Of a stretch of DNA of 33,300 nucleotides, positions 17,027 through 24,831 are shown piece after piece. Numbering within the stretch: the stretch's first letter is position 1; every line of letters begins with the position of its first letter. A program made the translations under genes and the position numbers. Under the pieces are notes generated by a model, which saw only the letters and a list, made by a program, of their open reading frames with translations, did no database searches and had not been told where the DNA came from. This DNA comes from Opitutales bacterium (GTDB lineage: Bacteria; Verrucomicrobiota; Verrucomicrobiia; Opitutales; Seribacteraceae): assembly GCA_028042835.1 (NCBI GenBank), contig JAOFOL010000022.1, positions 1 to 33,300 on the forward strand, in the 5' to 3' direction.

Positions 17027-18070
17027 ATTAAGGTTAAAAAAGTATTCATATTACGAAATAATGACTTAGGTGATGTTCTAACTACTACGCCTCTATTGTT
17101 CAGTTTAAAATCAAACAGACCTGAACTTGAAATTTCAATTGGAGTAGGAAATTGGGCTAAACCGCTTTTACAAAATAATCCTGACATTGATGATGTCATT
17201 TGCTGTAACGCTCCTTGGCATAATAAACAAAACTGTTTTTACCCTGCGAATTCTCCCAAAACATTCTTAACGGGATTATTTTATGTACTCTTCTCTCGAG
17301 AGTCTCATGCAATTAGCAAAAGGAGATTTTCACATGGAATAGATGTTCTAGGAAGTAGACAAGGGTCTTGGCTTTTGAGAAAAGCAAAAATTCGAAACAG
17401 GTATGGAGTAAAAGGATATGCAGGGGGAGATAAGTGGTGCCAAAAATTCATAACGTATAAGAACGATAGAAATGTTATAAGTGCCAACCTTAAGTTCGCA
17501 GATTTTTTGGGAATAAATCCCACAACTGAAGCTCGCCCGAGAATCTATTTAACCAAACAAGAATTGGTTGAAGGGAAAAATGTTTGGACAAATACGGATG
17601 GAAAAATACGAAGAATAGTCATAGCACCAGGAGGTGGTTTTGAGGAAAAATGTTGGGGGAACAATAATTATACAGAACTGGTAAGCAAACTGTCGCAAGT
17701 TACTGCACATGAAATTATCATAGTCGGATCAAAAGAAGATTCTTCCAGAATTTCTTTACCAAGTTCAAAAAAGATTAAAAATCTCTGTGGGAAAACGAGT
17801 TTACGCAAGACAGCATCTGTAATCAAAAACGCAGATTTAGTTATAAACAACTCATCCGTTGCCATGCATTTAGCAGGCACATTCAGTATTCCTTCTATTA
17901 CATTATTAGGAGGATTTTATGACAATGCATCTCTTCACCATAAGCAATGGGGATATCCTGAATCCTTAGTTTTAGGCAAAGAGACCAATGTTGGCATAAA
18001 TAAAATTACGGAAGTAGATGAGGTGCTTAGTGAAGTAGAAGCGATGATGAAACGTAAGATAATGAATTGA
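17027..18070 (+). CDS. GT9 heptosyltransferase-like glycosyltransferase, ATT start
   Basis: 347 residues from ATT 17027 (ATT 17024 is equally possible; an in-frame stop is at 17021). The first canonical start, TTG 17096, would delete KKVFILRNNDLGDVLTTTPL, which is the GT9 signature strand and GD-x-L loop, so it cannot be right. The second domain has IAPGGGFEEKCW at the donor site, IIIVGSKED, and ADLVINNSSVAMHLAGTF, matching the usual N-S-x-x-x-H-x-A pattern. Length is normal for ADP-heptose:LPS heptosyltransferases. It probably adds heptose or a related sugar. Its stop overlaps the TTG start of the next gene (TTGA). Confidence 0.85.
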   Translation: MKVKKVFILRNNDLGDVLTTTPLLFSLKSNRPELEISIGVGNWAKPLLQNNPDIDDVICCNAPWHNKQNCFYPANSPKTFLTGLFYVLFSRESHAISKRRFSHGIDVLGSRQGSWLLRKAKIRNRYGVKGYAGGDKWCQKFITYKNDRNVISANLKFADFLGINPTTEARPRIYLTKQELVEGKNVWTNTDGKIRRIVIAPGGGFEEKCWGNNNYTELVSKLSQVTAHEIIIVGSKEDSSRISLPSSKKIKNLCGKTSLRKTASVIKNADLVINNSSVAMHLAGTFSIPSITLLGGFYDNASLHHKQWGYPESLVLGKETNVGINKITEVDEVLSEVEAMMKRKIMN

Positions 18071-19092
18071 AAATTTGTTTTATATCTGGACCATATCAGC
18101 CTCAAAGATGTGGGATTTCTGACTACATTGATCTACTTATTTCTGAATTCTCTAAAATCAACATTGAGTGTGTTCATACGATTATTAATCAAAAAAATCC
18201 GTTATCTAAAGTGGCAAATAATCTACCCGACGCGGATATTTACAGCATTCAATTTGCACCCTATTTTTTTTCACCTACTGGTCTATCAGCTAACTCGCTT
18301 CAAAAATTAGCCGCATCTCTTCGTAATCGTAAACTTCACATTAACTTTCATGAAATTTGGGTTGGTGCATACCCAAAAGCGAAATGGAAAGAAAAAATTT
18401 TGGGATGGTTTCAGAAAAAAGAAATCAAATCCTTTATAAAAGTAAGTGAGCCAAAAATTATTACTTGCTCAAACTCTGCCGTACTAGATCGTTTACAAAA
18501 AGAAAGTATAAAGGCTCAGTATCTTTATCTATGTGGTACAGTTCCTTTTTCCCCGTGTAGAGAGACTGATACATCCGACCATCTTAGAGTTGCTTTTTTC
18601 GGAACTCTTTACGAAAAATTTAACTATGAACATACAGCAGTTTTGTTAAAAAATATTTCAATCTCACTCAAAAAAAATATTTTGATAGATGTAATTGGCA
18701 GGCAAAGAGAAGATGATGGATTTAAAAAGATGCAAGCAACTTTCAAAAGCTTTGGTTTCATAACAACTGTGACCGGTGAGCTCAATAGAACTCAAATTTC
18801 TCGAAAGATTCAGAAATGTAAAATTGGAGTTACAACCACTCCATATGATATAATCGGGAAAAGCAGTGCTACCGCAACTCTTCTGGAGCATAGAATACCA
18901 ATTATTGCATTTGACGATAGAGACACGCCAACAGAAAAATTATTTGTGATGAAAGAATTTGAGGAACAAGTATTCCTACTCGACGACGACTCGGTGACTG
19001 ATCGCTTACTTAAATCAATTCAAAAACCTAGAATAGCACAGTTTGATGGCGCTGCTTACACCGCAAAGGAAATGTTAAAATTGCTCCGTTGA
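18067..19092 (+). CDS. GT4-like glycosyltransferase
   Basis: 341 residues; TTG start overlapping the upstream TGA (TTGA), giving MKICFISGPYQPQRCGISDY, a normal GT-B N-terminus with a glycine loop. AFFGTLYEKFN is the linker and second-domain strand, and the C-terminal part has a weak donor site, SSATATLLEHRIPIIAFDD, in place of the usual E-x-x-A-x-G pattern. That suggests a divergent GT4 subgroup. Its own stop again overlaps a TTG start at 19089. Base composition is intermediate between the AT-rich genes to the left and the GC-richer ones to the right. Substrates unknown. Confidence 0.75.
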   Translation: MKICFISGPYQPQRCGISDYIDLLISEFSKINIECVHTIINQKNPLSKVANNLPDADIYSIQFAPYFFSPTGLSANSLQKLAASLRNRKLHINFHEIWVGAYPKAKWKEKILGWFQKKEIKSFIKVSEPKIITCSNSAVLDRLQKESIKAQYLYLCGTVPFSPCRETDTSDHLRVAFFGTLYEKFNYEHTAVLLKNISISLKKNILIDVIGRQREDDGFKKMQATFKSFGFITTVTGELNRTQISRKIQKCKIGVTTTPYDIIGKSSATATLLEHRIPIIAFDDRDTPTEKLFVMKEFEEQVFLLDDDSVTDRLLKSIQKPRIAQFDGAAYTAKEMLKLLR

Positions 19093-19637
19093 AACCTAAA
19101 AAACAAGAAACTGCTTATCAAAATCCGTGGCCATGGTGGCATCAATTTATTTTAGTATGTTGGCGGCTCGCTTGGTTTTTCTGTTGCAGGTGGACGCCCA
19201 AGTTTTTCAATCCCTGGCGGATTCTTGTACTTAAAGTTTTTGGGGCGAACCTTTCCGGACTTCCATTCGTACATAGTTCTGCAAGAATTCAAATTCCGTG
19301 GAATTTAACGATGCAGCATCGTGCCTGCCTCGGCGAATGCGCAAATGCTTATTCCCTTGGGAAGATAGAGGTCCTACAGGGGGCGACCGTAGCCCAGGAA
19401 GCCTATCTCTGCACTGGAACCCATGATTTCACAGACCCTAGCTTACAACTTATTACCAAGCCTATCACGATTGGGAAAAATTCTTTCATTGGAACCCGGG
19501 CAATGATTCTTCCAGGAGTCATTATTGGGGACCAGGCAATCGTCGGTGCAATGTCGGTGGTTTCCAGAGATGTACCCGATCATCAAATCGTAGCGGGTAA
19601 TCCCGCCAAAAATATTGGAAAAAGACCCACAAGTTGA
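19089..19637 (+). CDS. WcaF-type sugar O-acetyltransferase (left-handed beta-helix)
   Basis: 182 residues, TTG start overlapping the upstream TGA. The N-terminal half has the Trp-rich, membrane-skimming segment of colanic-acid WcaF-like acetyltransferases (NPWPWW, FFCCRW, FNPWR). The second half is hexapeptide-repeat sequence: ITIGKNSFIGTRAMILPG, VIIGDQAIVGAMSVVSRDV and the terminal IVAGNPAK. The His in CTGTHDF is the catalytic candidate. It would transfer acetyl from acetyl-CoA to a sugar, on the cytoplasmic side. GC content jumps at this gene (a sampled line near 19.4 kb is above 50%, against under 30% near 6 kb), so it may have arrived with a different block of DNA. Confidence 0.88.
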   Translation: MKPKKQETAYQNPWPWWHQFILVCWRLAWFFCCRWTPKFFNPWRILVLKVFGANLSGLPFVHSSARIQIPWNLTMQHRACLGECANAYSLGKIEVLQGATVAQEAYLCTGTHDFTDPSLQLITKPITIGKNSFIGTRAMILPGVIIGDQAIVGAMSVVSRDVPDHQIVAGNPAKNIGKRPTS

Positions 19638-20620
19638 GCAAAGATATAATCAATAAAAAGATTCTCATTACTGGAGGTCTAGGTTTCATTGGTTCCAACC
19701 TAACTCGCAGGTTGGTTGAGCATGGAAACACCATCACGGTGGTGGATAGTTTGATTCCTGAATATGGAGGGAACCTCAGAAATCTTCACGACATACAAAA
19801 CAAGATTACAGTTAGCCTATCCGATGTGCGCGATGTTCCAGCGATCAATGACTTGATCAAAGGGCATGATTACCTATTTAACTTAGCGGGGCAGACCAGT
19901 CATTTGGACTCGATGCACGACCCAATTACAGACTTGGACATCAATGCAAAAGCTCAACTTTCTATTTTGGAGGCCTGTAGGAAATACAATCCGGATATAC
20001 GCATAGTATTTGCCAGCACCCGCCAGATTTATGGAAAGCCCAAGTACTTGCCGGTTGATGAGAAACATCCAGTGCACCCGGTAGATGTAAATGGAATTAA
20101 TAAAATTGCCGGTGAGCAGTACCATATCCTCTATCAAGAAGTATATGGAATTGCATCTTCCGTTCTTCGTCTAACCAATACCTACGGGCCAAGGATGCGC
20201 ATCAAAGATGCCAAGCAAACCTTTTTGGGTATCTGGATAAGAAACTTGCTAGAAGGCAAACAGCTTCAGGTTTTTGGGGATGGACAGCAGCGCAGGGACT
20301 ACAATTATGTTGAGGATGTGCTGGATGCCTTGCTTATCACTGCAACTAAAGAAAATGCCGTCGGCAAGGTCTATAATTTGGGAGCACCCGACCCTCTCAG
20401 TCTTGAGGATACCGCGAAGATTATGTGCCAAGGGATCGAGGGCAGTGATTACCAAATGATTCCTTTTCCTGAGGAGCGAAAAGCTATAGATGTGGGAGAT
20501 TTCATTTGTGATTACAGTTCTTTTCGTAATCAATTTGGATGGGAACCCAAAGTAAATTTTGAAGAGGGCATTCAGCGATCCCTTGAGTATTTCAAAGATG
20601 AAATTGAACATTACATTTAG
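19634..20620 (+). CDS. NAD-dependent sugar-nucleotide epimerase/dehydratase (extended SDR), Tyr replaced
   Basis: 328 residues, TTG start in a TTGA overlap. The Rossmann motif KILITGGLGFIGSN (about 9-22) has the G-x-x-G-x-x-G pattern, with D38 at the end of the second strand. The usual catalytic Y-x-x-x-K reads N153-G-I-N-K157, followed by the normal IAGEQYH, so the general-acid Tyr is Asn while Lys is kept. The SST-like motif is ASTRQIYG (127-134). It would act on a UDP-, GDP- or dTDP-sugar, and the adjacent aminotransferase suggests a keto-sugar intermediate. I have a vague memory of other sequences with this Asn, so it may define a subfamily, but the chemistry is unclear. Confidence 0.85.
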   Translation: MSKDIINKKILITGGLGFIGSNLTRRLVEHGNTITVVDSLIPEYGGNLRNLHDIQNKITVSLSDVRDVPAINDLIKGHDYLFNLAGQTSHLDSMHDPITDLDINAKAQLSILEACRKYNPDIRIVFASTRQIYGKPKYLPVDEKHPVHPVDVNGINKIAGEQYHILYQEVYGIASSVLRLTNTYGPRMRIKDAKQTFLGIWIRNLLEGKQLQVFGDGQQRRDYNYVEDVLDALLITATKENAVGKVYNLGAPDPLSLEDTAKIMCQGIEGSDYQMIPFPEERKAIDVGDFICDYSSFRNQFGWEPKVNFEEGIQRSLEYFKDEIEHYI

Positions 20621-20629
20621 CAATTTCCG

Positions 20630-21727
20630 ATGATTCCGTTTAGCGATCCATCTGCTTCCTACCAAGCACATAAGTCTGAAATTGATCTTGCGATCAAGCG
20701 GGTACTCGACTCGGGATGGTATGTTTTGGGCAGTGAAGTTGACGCGTTTGAGAAAGAATTCGCATCTTTTCATGGTAAAGATTTGCATGCTGTGGGAGTG
20801 GCAAATGGAACCGATGCGATTGCCTTGTGTCTGAGATGTCTTGGCCTTGAGGCTGGAGATGAGGTTATCACCCCATCCCACACGGCAGTGGCCACGGTTG
20901 CAGGAATTGAACAGGCATATTGCACCCCAGTATTTGCAGATATTGAACCGATCTCGAAATGTATCGACCCAAAATCAATAGTGAAAAGAATTAGTGCTAA
21001 AACACGAGCTATTATGCCGGTCCATATTTATGGACAGCCATCTGCCATGAAAAGTATTTTAGAAATTGCGGAGTATCACCATCTTGAGGTTATTGAAGAT
21101 TGTTCTCAAGCACATGGATCTGAAATTGACGGACAAAAAGTGGGAACATTTGCTAAACTATCCGCATACAGTTGCTACCCTACCAAAAACCTAGGAGGAA
21201 CTGGGGATGGTGGTGTCATTCTTTGCCAGTCTCAAGAATTTGCAGACAAAATAAAATCTCTTCGTCAGTATGGCTGGAACGAAAAGAGAGAAAGTACTAT
21301 TCCCGGATTTAATTCCCGTCTCGATGAACTACAAGCTGCTATTTTGCGAGTTAAGCTAAGATACCTGAGCGATGATAATAAAAAACGACGAACCATCGCA
21401 AAGATGTATAGCCAAGCTTTTAATCATCTGCCGATTACCCTTCCCTCTCAAAACACAAACGAGGTGCATGCGATGCATTTGTATGTGATTGAATGTGAAC
21501 AAAGGGATGAATTGTTAGAATCCTTAAGATCTAAAAAGGTAGGTGCTAGTTTGCATTATCCTTTGGCGGTTCATCAGCATGCTGCTTATGCCAATCGTAT
21601 AAGAGGAGGTGATGATTTGCCGATGACTGAAAGTTTTTACAATAAAAACCTCACTTTACCGATGTATCCAGAATTACCTAATGAAAAGGTTGAAGAAATT
21701 ATTACTTCAGTAAAAAGTTGGTTTTGA
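20630..21727 (+). CDS. DegT/DnrJ/EryC1/StrS PLP-dependent sugar aminotransferase
   Basis: 365 residues, the usual family length, ATG start 9 bp after the SDR gene. The PLP lysine is K186 in SCYPTKNLGGTGDGG. Other landmarks are ANGTDAI (59-65, phosphate grip), PSHTAVAT (82-89), VIEDCSQAHGS (154-164, with the Asp that contacts the pyridine nitrogen and His below it) and the substrate loop GWNEKRES. Such enzymes convert nucleotide-bound keto sugars to amino sugars with glutamate as donor. With the SDR just upstream it forms the only sugar-nucleotide pathway visible here. The exact sugar (3-amino or 4-amino) cannot be told from sequence. Confidence 0.93.
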   Translation: MIPFSDPSASYQAHKSEIDLAIKRVLDSGWYVLGSEVDAFEKEFASFHGKDLHAVGVANGTDAIALCLRCLGLEAGDEVITPSHTAVATVAGIEQAYCTPVFADIEPISKCIDPKSIVKRISAKTRAIMPVHIYGQPSAMKSILEIAEYHHLEVIEDCSQAHGSEIDGQKVGTFAKLSAYSCYPTKNLGGTGDGGVILCQSQEFADKIKSLRQYGWNEKRESTIPGFNSRLDELQAAILRVKLRYLSDDNKKRRTIAKMYSQAFNHLPITLPSQNTNEVHAMHLYVIECEQRDELLESLRSKKVGASLHYPLAVHQHAAYANRIRGGDDLPMTESFYNKNLTLPMYPELPNEKVEEIITSVKSWF

Positions 21728-21740
21728 TCAACAGAGATTG

Positions 21741-22640
21741 ATGGAGGCAAATGATAACCCTATTGTTGTTCAATCGCTAATTGGAAAAAAACGACTGCCC
21801 TTTTACCTTGGATGTTTAAAGTCATTAATTAATTTTAGTGAAGACTGCATTGAACTGCTGTTGCACTCCGACGGAACGGTTTCAGTCGAAGATGAAGAGT
21901 TTATTTTTTCAGAATTAGACGGTACAAAAATAACTATCTGTAATTCTTCCGCTAATACAGATCGAATTATTGATTGCCTTGTAGGAAAACCAAATTGCCA
22001 AAAATTTCGGCAAAAATCGATTTGGGGAATTGAATTTTTTGATCCAATTTTTATGAAAACTGATGATCTAATCAGTTTCTACCTAGATGCAGATATTCTT
22101 TTTACTCGCCCTTTTTCAGGGTTATTTGATCGTTCACAAGTTAAAAATGGTGCGATTTTCCTTCAGGATACTCAGTGGCATGCCTATTCTTTTCGCCCTT
22201 GGTATTTGCTAGGAGTAGATAGAAAACCGGAACTTGTAAAAGGTATAACGACTGGGTTAGTATTTTGGGATAAAGAGGCAATAGACTGGGATTACTTGGA
22301 ATGGTTTCTAGGTGCTCAACATCTCCACCACATTCCTGAATGGATTATGCCCACCGCCCAAGCAGGTTTGGCCAACCGATGTGAAGCTAAGACTGTTTGT
22401 AATCATCAGATTACAAACCTATACCCAAACGCTGAGATTTCGGAAGATTCGTTTGGGGTTCATTTACTCGGTTCTTACCGCAAGGATTGGGTCAAAAAAC
22501 TTGATGCAACGGAAAAAACCACAAGTAAACCGAAACATTCAACAAAAGCACTTTTTAAACAATGTGAAAAGTTGAACATGATAAACTATTCTCTAAATCA
22601 AGTGAAAAGGTGGAAAAATACCCGATTAAACCTTTGGTAA
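21741..22640 (+). CDS. Putative GT8-like glycosyltransferase
   Basis: 299 residues from ATG 21741; a TTG one codon earlier (21738) is an alternative. A predicted GT-A core has VVQSLIGKKRLPFYLGCLKS at the start, then FYLDADILF, a DxD motif after a hydrophobic strand, and HLLGSYRKDW near the end, where GT8-type proteins carry a metal-binding His. I do not recognise a named family with certainty. Its job in the locus is likely addition of one sugar. The stop is directly followed by the ATG of the next gene, which means tight coupling. Compare 12453-13364, which has a similar layout. Confidence 0.6.
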   Translation: MEANDNPIVVQSLIGKKRLPFYLGCLKSLINFSEDCIELLLHSDGTVSVEDEEFIFSELDGTKITICNSSANTDRIIDCLVGKPNCQKFRQKSIWGIEFFDPIFMKTDDLISFYLDADILFTRPFSGLFDRSQVKNGAIFLQDTQWHAYSFRPWYLLGVDRKPELVKGITTGLVFWDKEAIDWDYLEWFLGAQHLHHIPEWIMPTAQAGLANRCEAKTVCNHQITNLYPNAEISEDSFGVHLLGSYRKDWVKKLDATEKTTSKPKHSTKALFKQCEKLNMINYSLNQVKRWKNTRLNLW

Positions 22641-23735
22641 ATGCTAGAACTTGCTGACAGAAGGATCGTAATGCTGGCACCTTGTCTAGGTAAATTTGGG
22701 GGTATAGAAACATTCTGTATTACTTTGATTGAAGACCTGATTAAGAGGGGGGCGAAAATAAGGTTATTGAGAAAAAAAGTTCGTGGATTTGCTACGGATG
22801 GCTCAATCGAAAAAAACGAAACAGAAATTCGTTTGACTTGGACAGAAAAAGAAAGTGACCGTTTTACAAGCCAGTTTGTCAGCCCTAAAGACTTAGTTAT
22901 TAAAGATGCAATTAGAGACTGTGATCTAGTCCATTTACACAACCCTATGGTTAAGGGTGTATGGTATGCCAAGAAATTCCGTAAACCTTGCGTGATGACG
23001 ATTTACAACTGGCGTAGGCGAGGATTTCACCCCAGGTTGATCGCCTGGAAGTGGGCAGTCAACCAAGTCGACCGAAGGTGGTACATATCTGAATTCGTGT
23101 GGAATACCTGGGAAAGAAAAAAAAGAAAAAACAGTGACCGCTTACCAGTAGTTTCAAGAATGCCAATCGAAGAAACTCCACCCAACCAAAGAAAAGGGTT
23201 TCTATTTATTGGAAGATGGATACCTAATAAAGGTATTCGTGTATTACTGGAGGCATACCGAAAACTATCACCGGATCCAGTGAAATGGCCTCTGATTATG
23301 CTGGGTGATGGTCCGCTCAGGTCAGAGATCCTATCTTTCGTAAATGAACAGAAAATTAATGGTTTAGAGACACCTGGTTTCGTAAGTGAATCAGAAAGGC
23401 ATCAATTCACACGTAATGCTAAATGGATGGTAGTACCACCAAATACTCGAGAAGACCTTGGTTTGACTCCTTTAGAAGCCCGATCCGTGGGAGTACCCTG
23501 TATTGCAACAAAGGATGGTGGGCTTATTGAGACAGCAGGAGCTCATGCTTTGTTTTCTATTCCAGGTGATGTAGAAAGCCTCACGCGTTGCTTAAGTAAA
23601 GCAGTTAAAATGGATGAAAATCGTTACAGAGAGATGATTGAAATGTCAAAGCAAGGACTGAATGAGTATGTTCGACCGCTTGATGAATACGCAAAACAGT
23701 ACCTAGCTTTACTCAAGGCAAGTGAACAAAACTGA
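22641..23735 (+). CDS. GT4 family glycosyltransferase
   Basis: 364 residues, ATG directly after the previous stop. LGKFGGIETFCITLIEDL is the N-terminal G-G-x-E loop, LHNPMVKG marks the first-domain acceptor loop, LFIGRWIPNKGIRVLLEAY opens the donor domain, and EDLGLTPLEARSVGVPCIA is the E-x-x-x-x-x-x-E retaining-GT motif. The family is clear; the substrate is not. The 3' end overlaps the GTG start of the acyltransferase gene by 14 bp. Confidence 0.92.
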   Translation: MLELADRRIVMLAPCLGKFGGIETFCITLIEDLIKRGAKIRLLRKKVRGFATDGSIEKNETEIRLTWTEKESDRFTSQFVSPKDLVIKDAIRDCDLVHLHNPMVKGVWYAKKFRKPCVMTIYNWRRRGFHPRLIAWKWAVNQVDRRWYISEFVWNTWERKKRKNSDRLPVVSRMPIEETPPNQRKGFLFIGRWIPNKGIRVLLEAYRKLSPDPVKWPLIMLGDGPLRSEILSFVNEQKINGLETPGFVSESERHQFTRNAKWMVVPPNTREDLGLTPLEARSVGVPCIATKDGGLIETAGAHALFSIPGDVESLTRCLSKAVKMDENRYREMIEMSKQGLNEYVRPLDEYAKQYLALLKASEQN

Positions 23736-24831
23736 GCGTATACAAATTATAGACTTTCTTCGAGGTTTGTCCTGCTTAGGAATCTTATTTTATCATGTGA
23801 GGGTCGATTTATGGGTTGGATGGTGGGAAATACAGAACAACCCGCATATGTATTCATCAATTACTAAGGCGACTGCATGGCTTTCAATCCCGACCCCTTT
23901 CCTAGGTTACGCAATTCTTTTGTTTTTTTTAATAAGCGGATTTTGTATTCACTATCCAAATACTAATCCAGGGGCGTGCCCCTCGTGGAAAATCTATTTC
24001 ATTCGTAGATTTTTAAGAATCTATCCAACCTACGCTATTGCAATACTATTAACTGCTTTTATCAGTTATTGCTCATTTAAAACCTGGGGGGACAAGTCAT
24101 GGAATGTTAACAGAATTATTACCGTAACTACCTTATTACAAAATTACCCACCTGATACTGGTCAATTATTAAATAATACTTCCTTATGGACGATTCCCTT
24201 GGAATTTGAATTCTATATTCTATATCCGCTAGTCTTTTTTTTTATGACAAAAGCAAAATTTTTGATCATTTTGATAACCGCATTTTTGTGCAGCACCCTA
24301 TCTATATATCTATATCAATCAGGGATAATTTGGGTCTCATTAACTGCTCTTTTCTTTTGGCCATGTTGGTTACTTGGAGCATGGCTTGCTCAACTCTATA
24401 GGAACACAAAAATTATAAATATAAAATTATATTATCAACTCGTTATTTTACTTTTTTCCATTACGATCGCCCTGTTCTCAAGTTATAAATCTTTTCAATG
24501 GTGGACTCAGTATATTGCATGGACAATTTTTTATTTTTTATTTTTTATCTTTTGCTTAGTTAGAAGCAAATTCATTATAGGATTAATCGGAAGTGCAACA
24601 TTTAGTATGATATCTTGGATTGGAACCATTTCGTTTTCATTATACATAATACACTTCCCTATTTTTAGATTAATGGGATACATCCACTACGAAATATTTT
24701 CTGAAAAACCAGCCAATTTTTTGATTACTGTATTGTACATAGTACCAACAATTTATTTTTCATGGATATTTTTTAATAATGTAGAAAAGCCAATTCATCA
24801 ATGGTCTAGAAAAAATGTGGGAAGAATGTGA
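23722..24831 (+). CDS. Acyltransferase family 3 (OafA/WecH-like) membrane protein
   Basis: 369 residues with about ten membrane segments, the standard size for stand-alone acyltransferase-3 proteins. The start is GTG, overlapping the previous gene. RIQIIDFLRGLSCLGILFYH contains the family R-x-x-x-x-D-x-x-R-G pattern and the essential His. LWTIPLEFEFYILYPL and ISFSLYIIHFP are further signatures. It would move acetyl or another acyl group onto a sugar during or before export. With the MBOAT and WcaF-type genes this makes three unrelated acylation systems in one locus. The GTGA overlap with the next gene shows coupled translation. Confidence 0.92.
   Translation: MNKTERIQIIDFLRGLSCLGILFYHVRVDLWVGWWEIQNNPHMYSSITKATAWLSIPTPFLGYAILLFFLISGFCIHYPNTNPGACPSWKIYFIRRFLRIYPTYAIAILLTAFISYCSFKTWGDKSWNVNRIITVTTLLQNYPPDTGQLLNNTSLWTIPLEFEFYILYPLVFFFMTKAKFLIILITAFLCSTLSIYLYQSGIIWVSLTALFFWPCWLLGAWLAQLYRNTKIINIKLYYQLVILLFSITIALFSSYKSFQWWTQYIAWTIFYFLFFIFCLVRSKFIIGLIGSATFSMISWIGTISFSLYIIHFPIFRLMGYIHYEIFSEKPANFLITVLYIVPTIYFSWIFFNNVEKPIHQWSRKNVGRM

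Noticed and set aside
14241-17095. Apparent 5' truncation (pseudogenes) of the methyltransferase, sulfotransferase and GT9 genes
   Set aside because: The frames continue upstream of the first ATG or TTG with intact family motifs and are limited by stops just before an ATA or ATT, so non-standard starts explain the data better than three separate truncations.
20249-20881. A 210-codon open frame on the - strand
   Set aside because: It covers the end of the SDR gene and the start of the aminotransferase gene, both strongly supported; no family motifs are seen in it.
22598-22972. A 124-codon open frame on the - strand
   Set aside because: Antisense to a GT4 gene with clear motifs; no start signal or domain.
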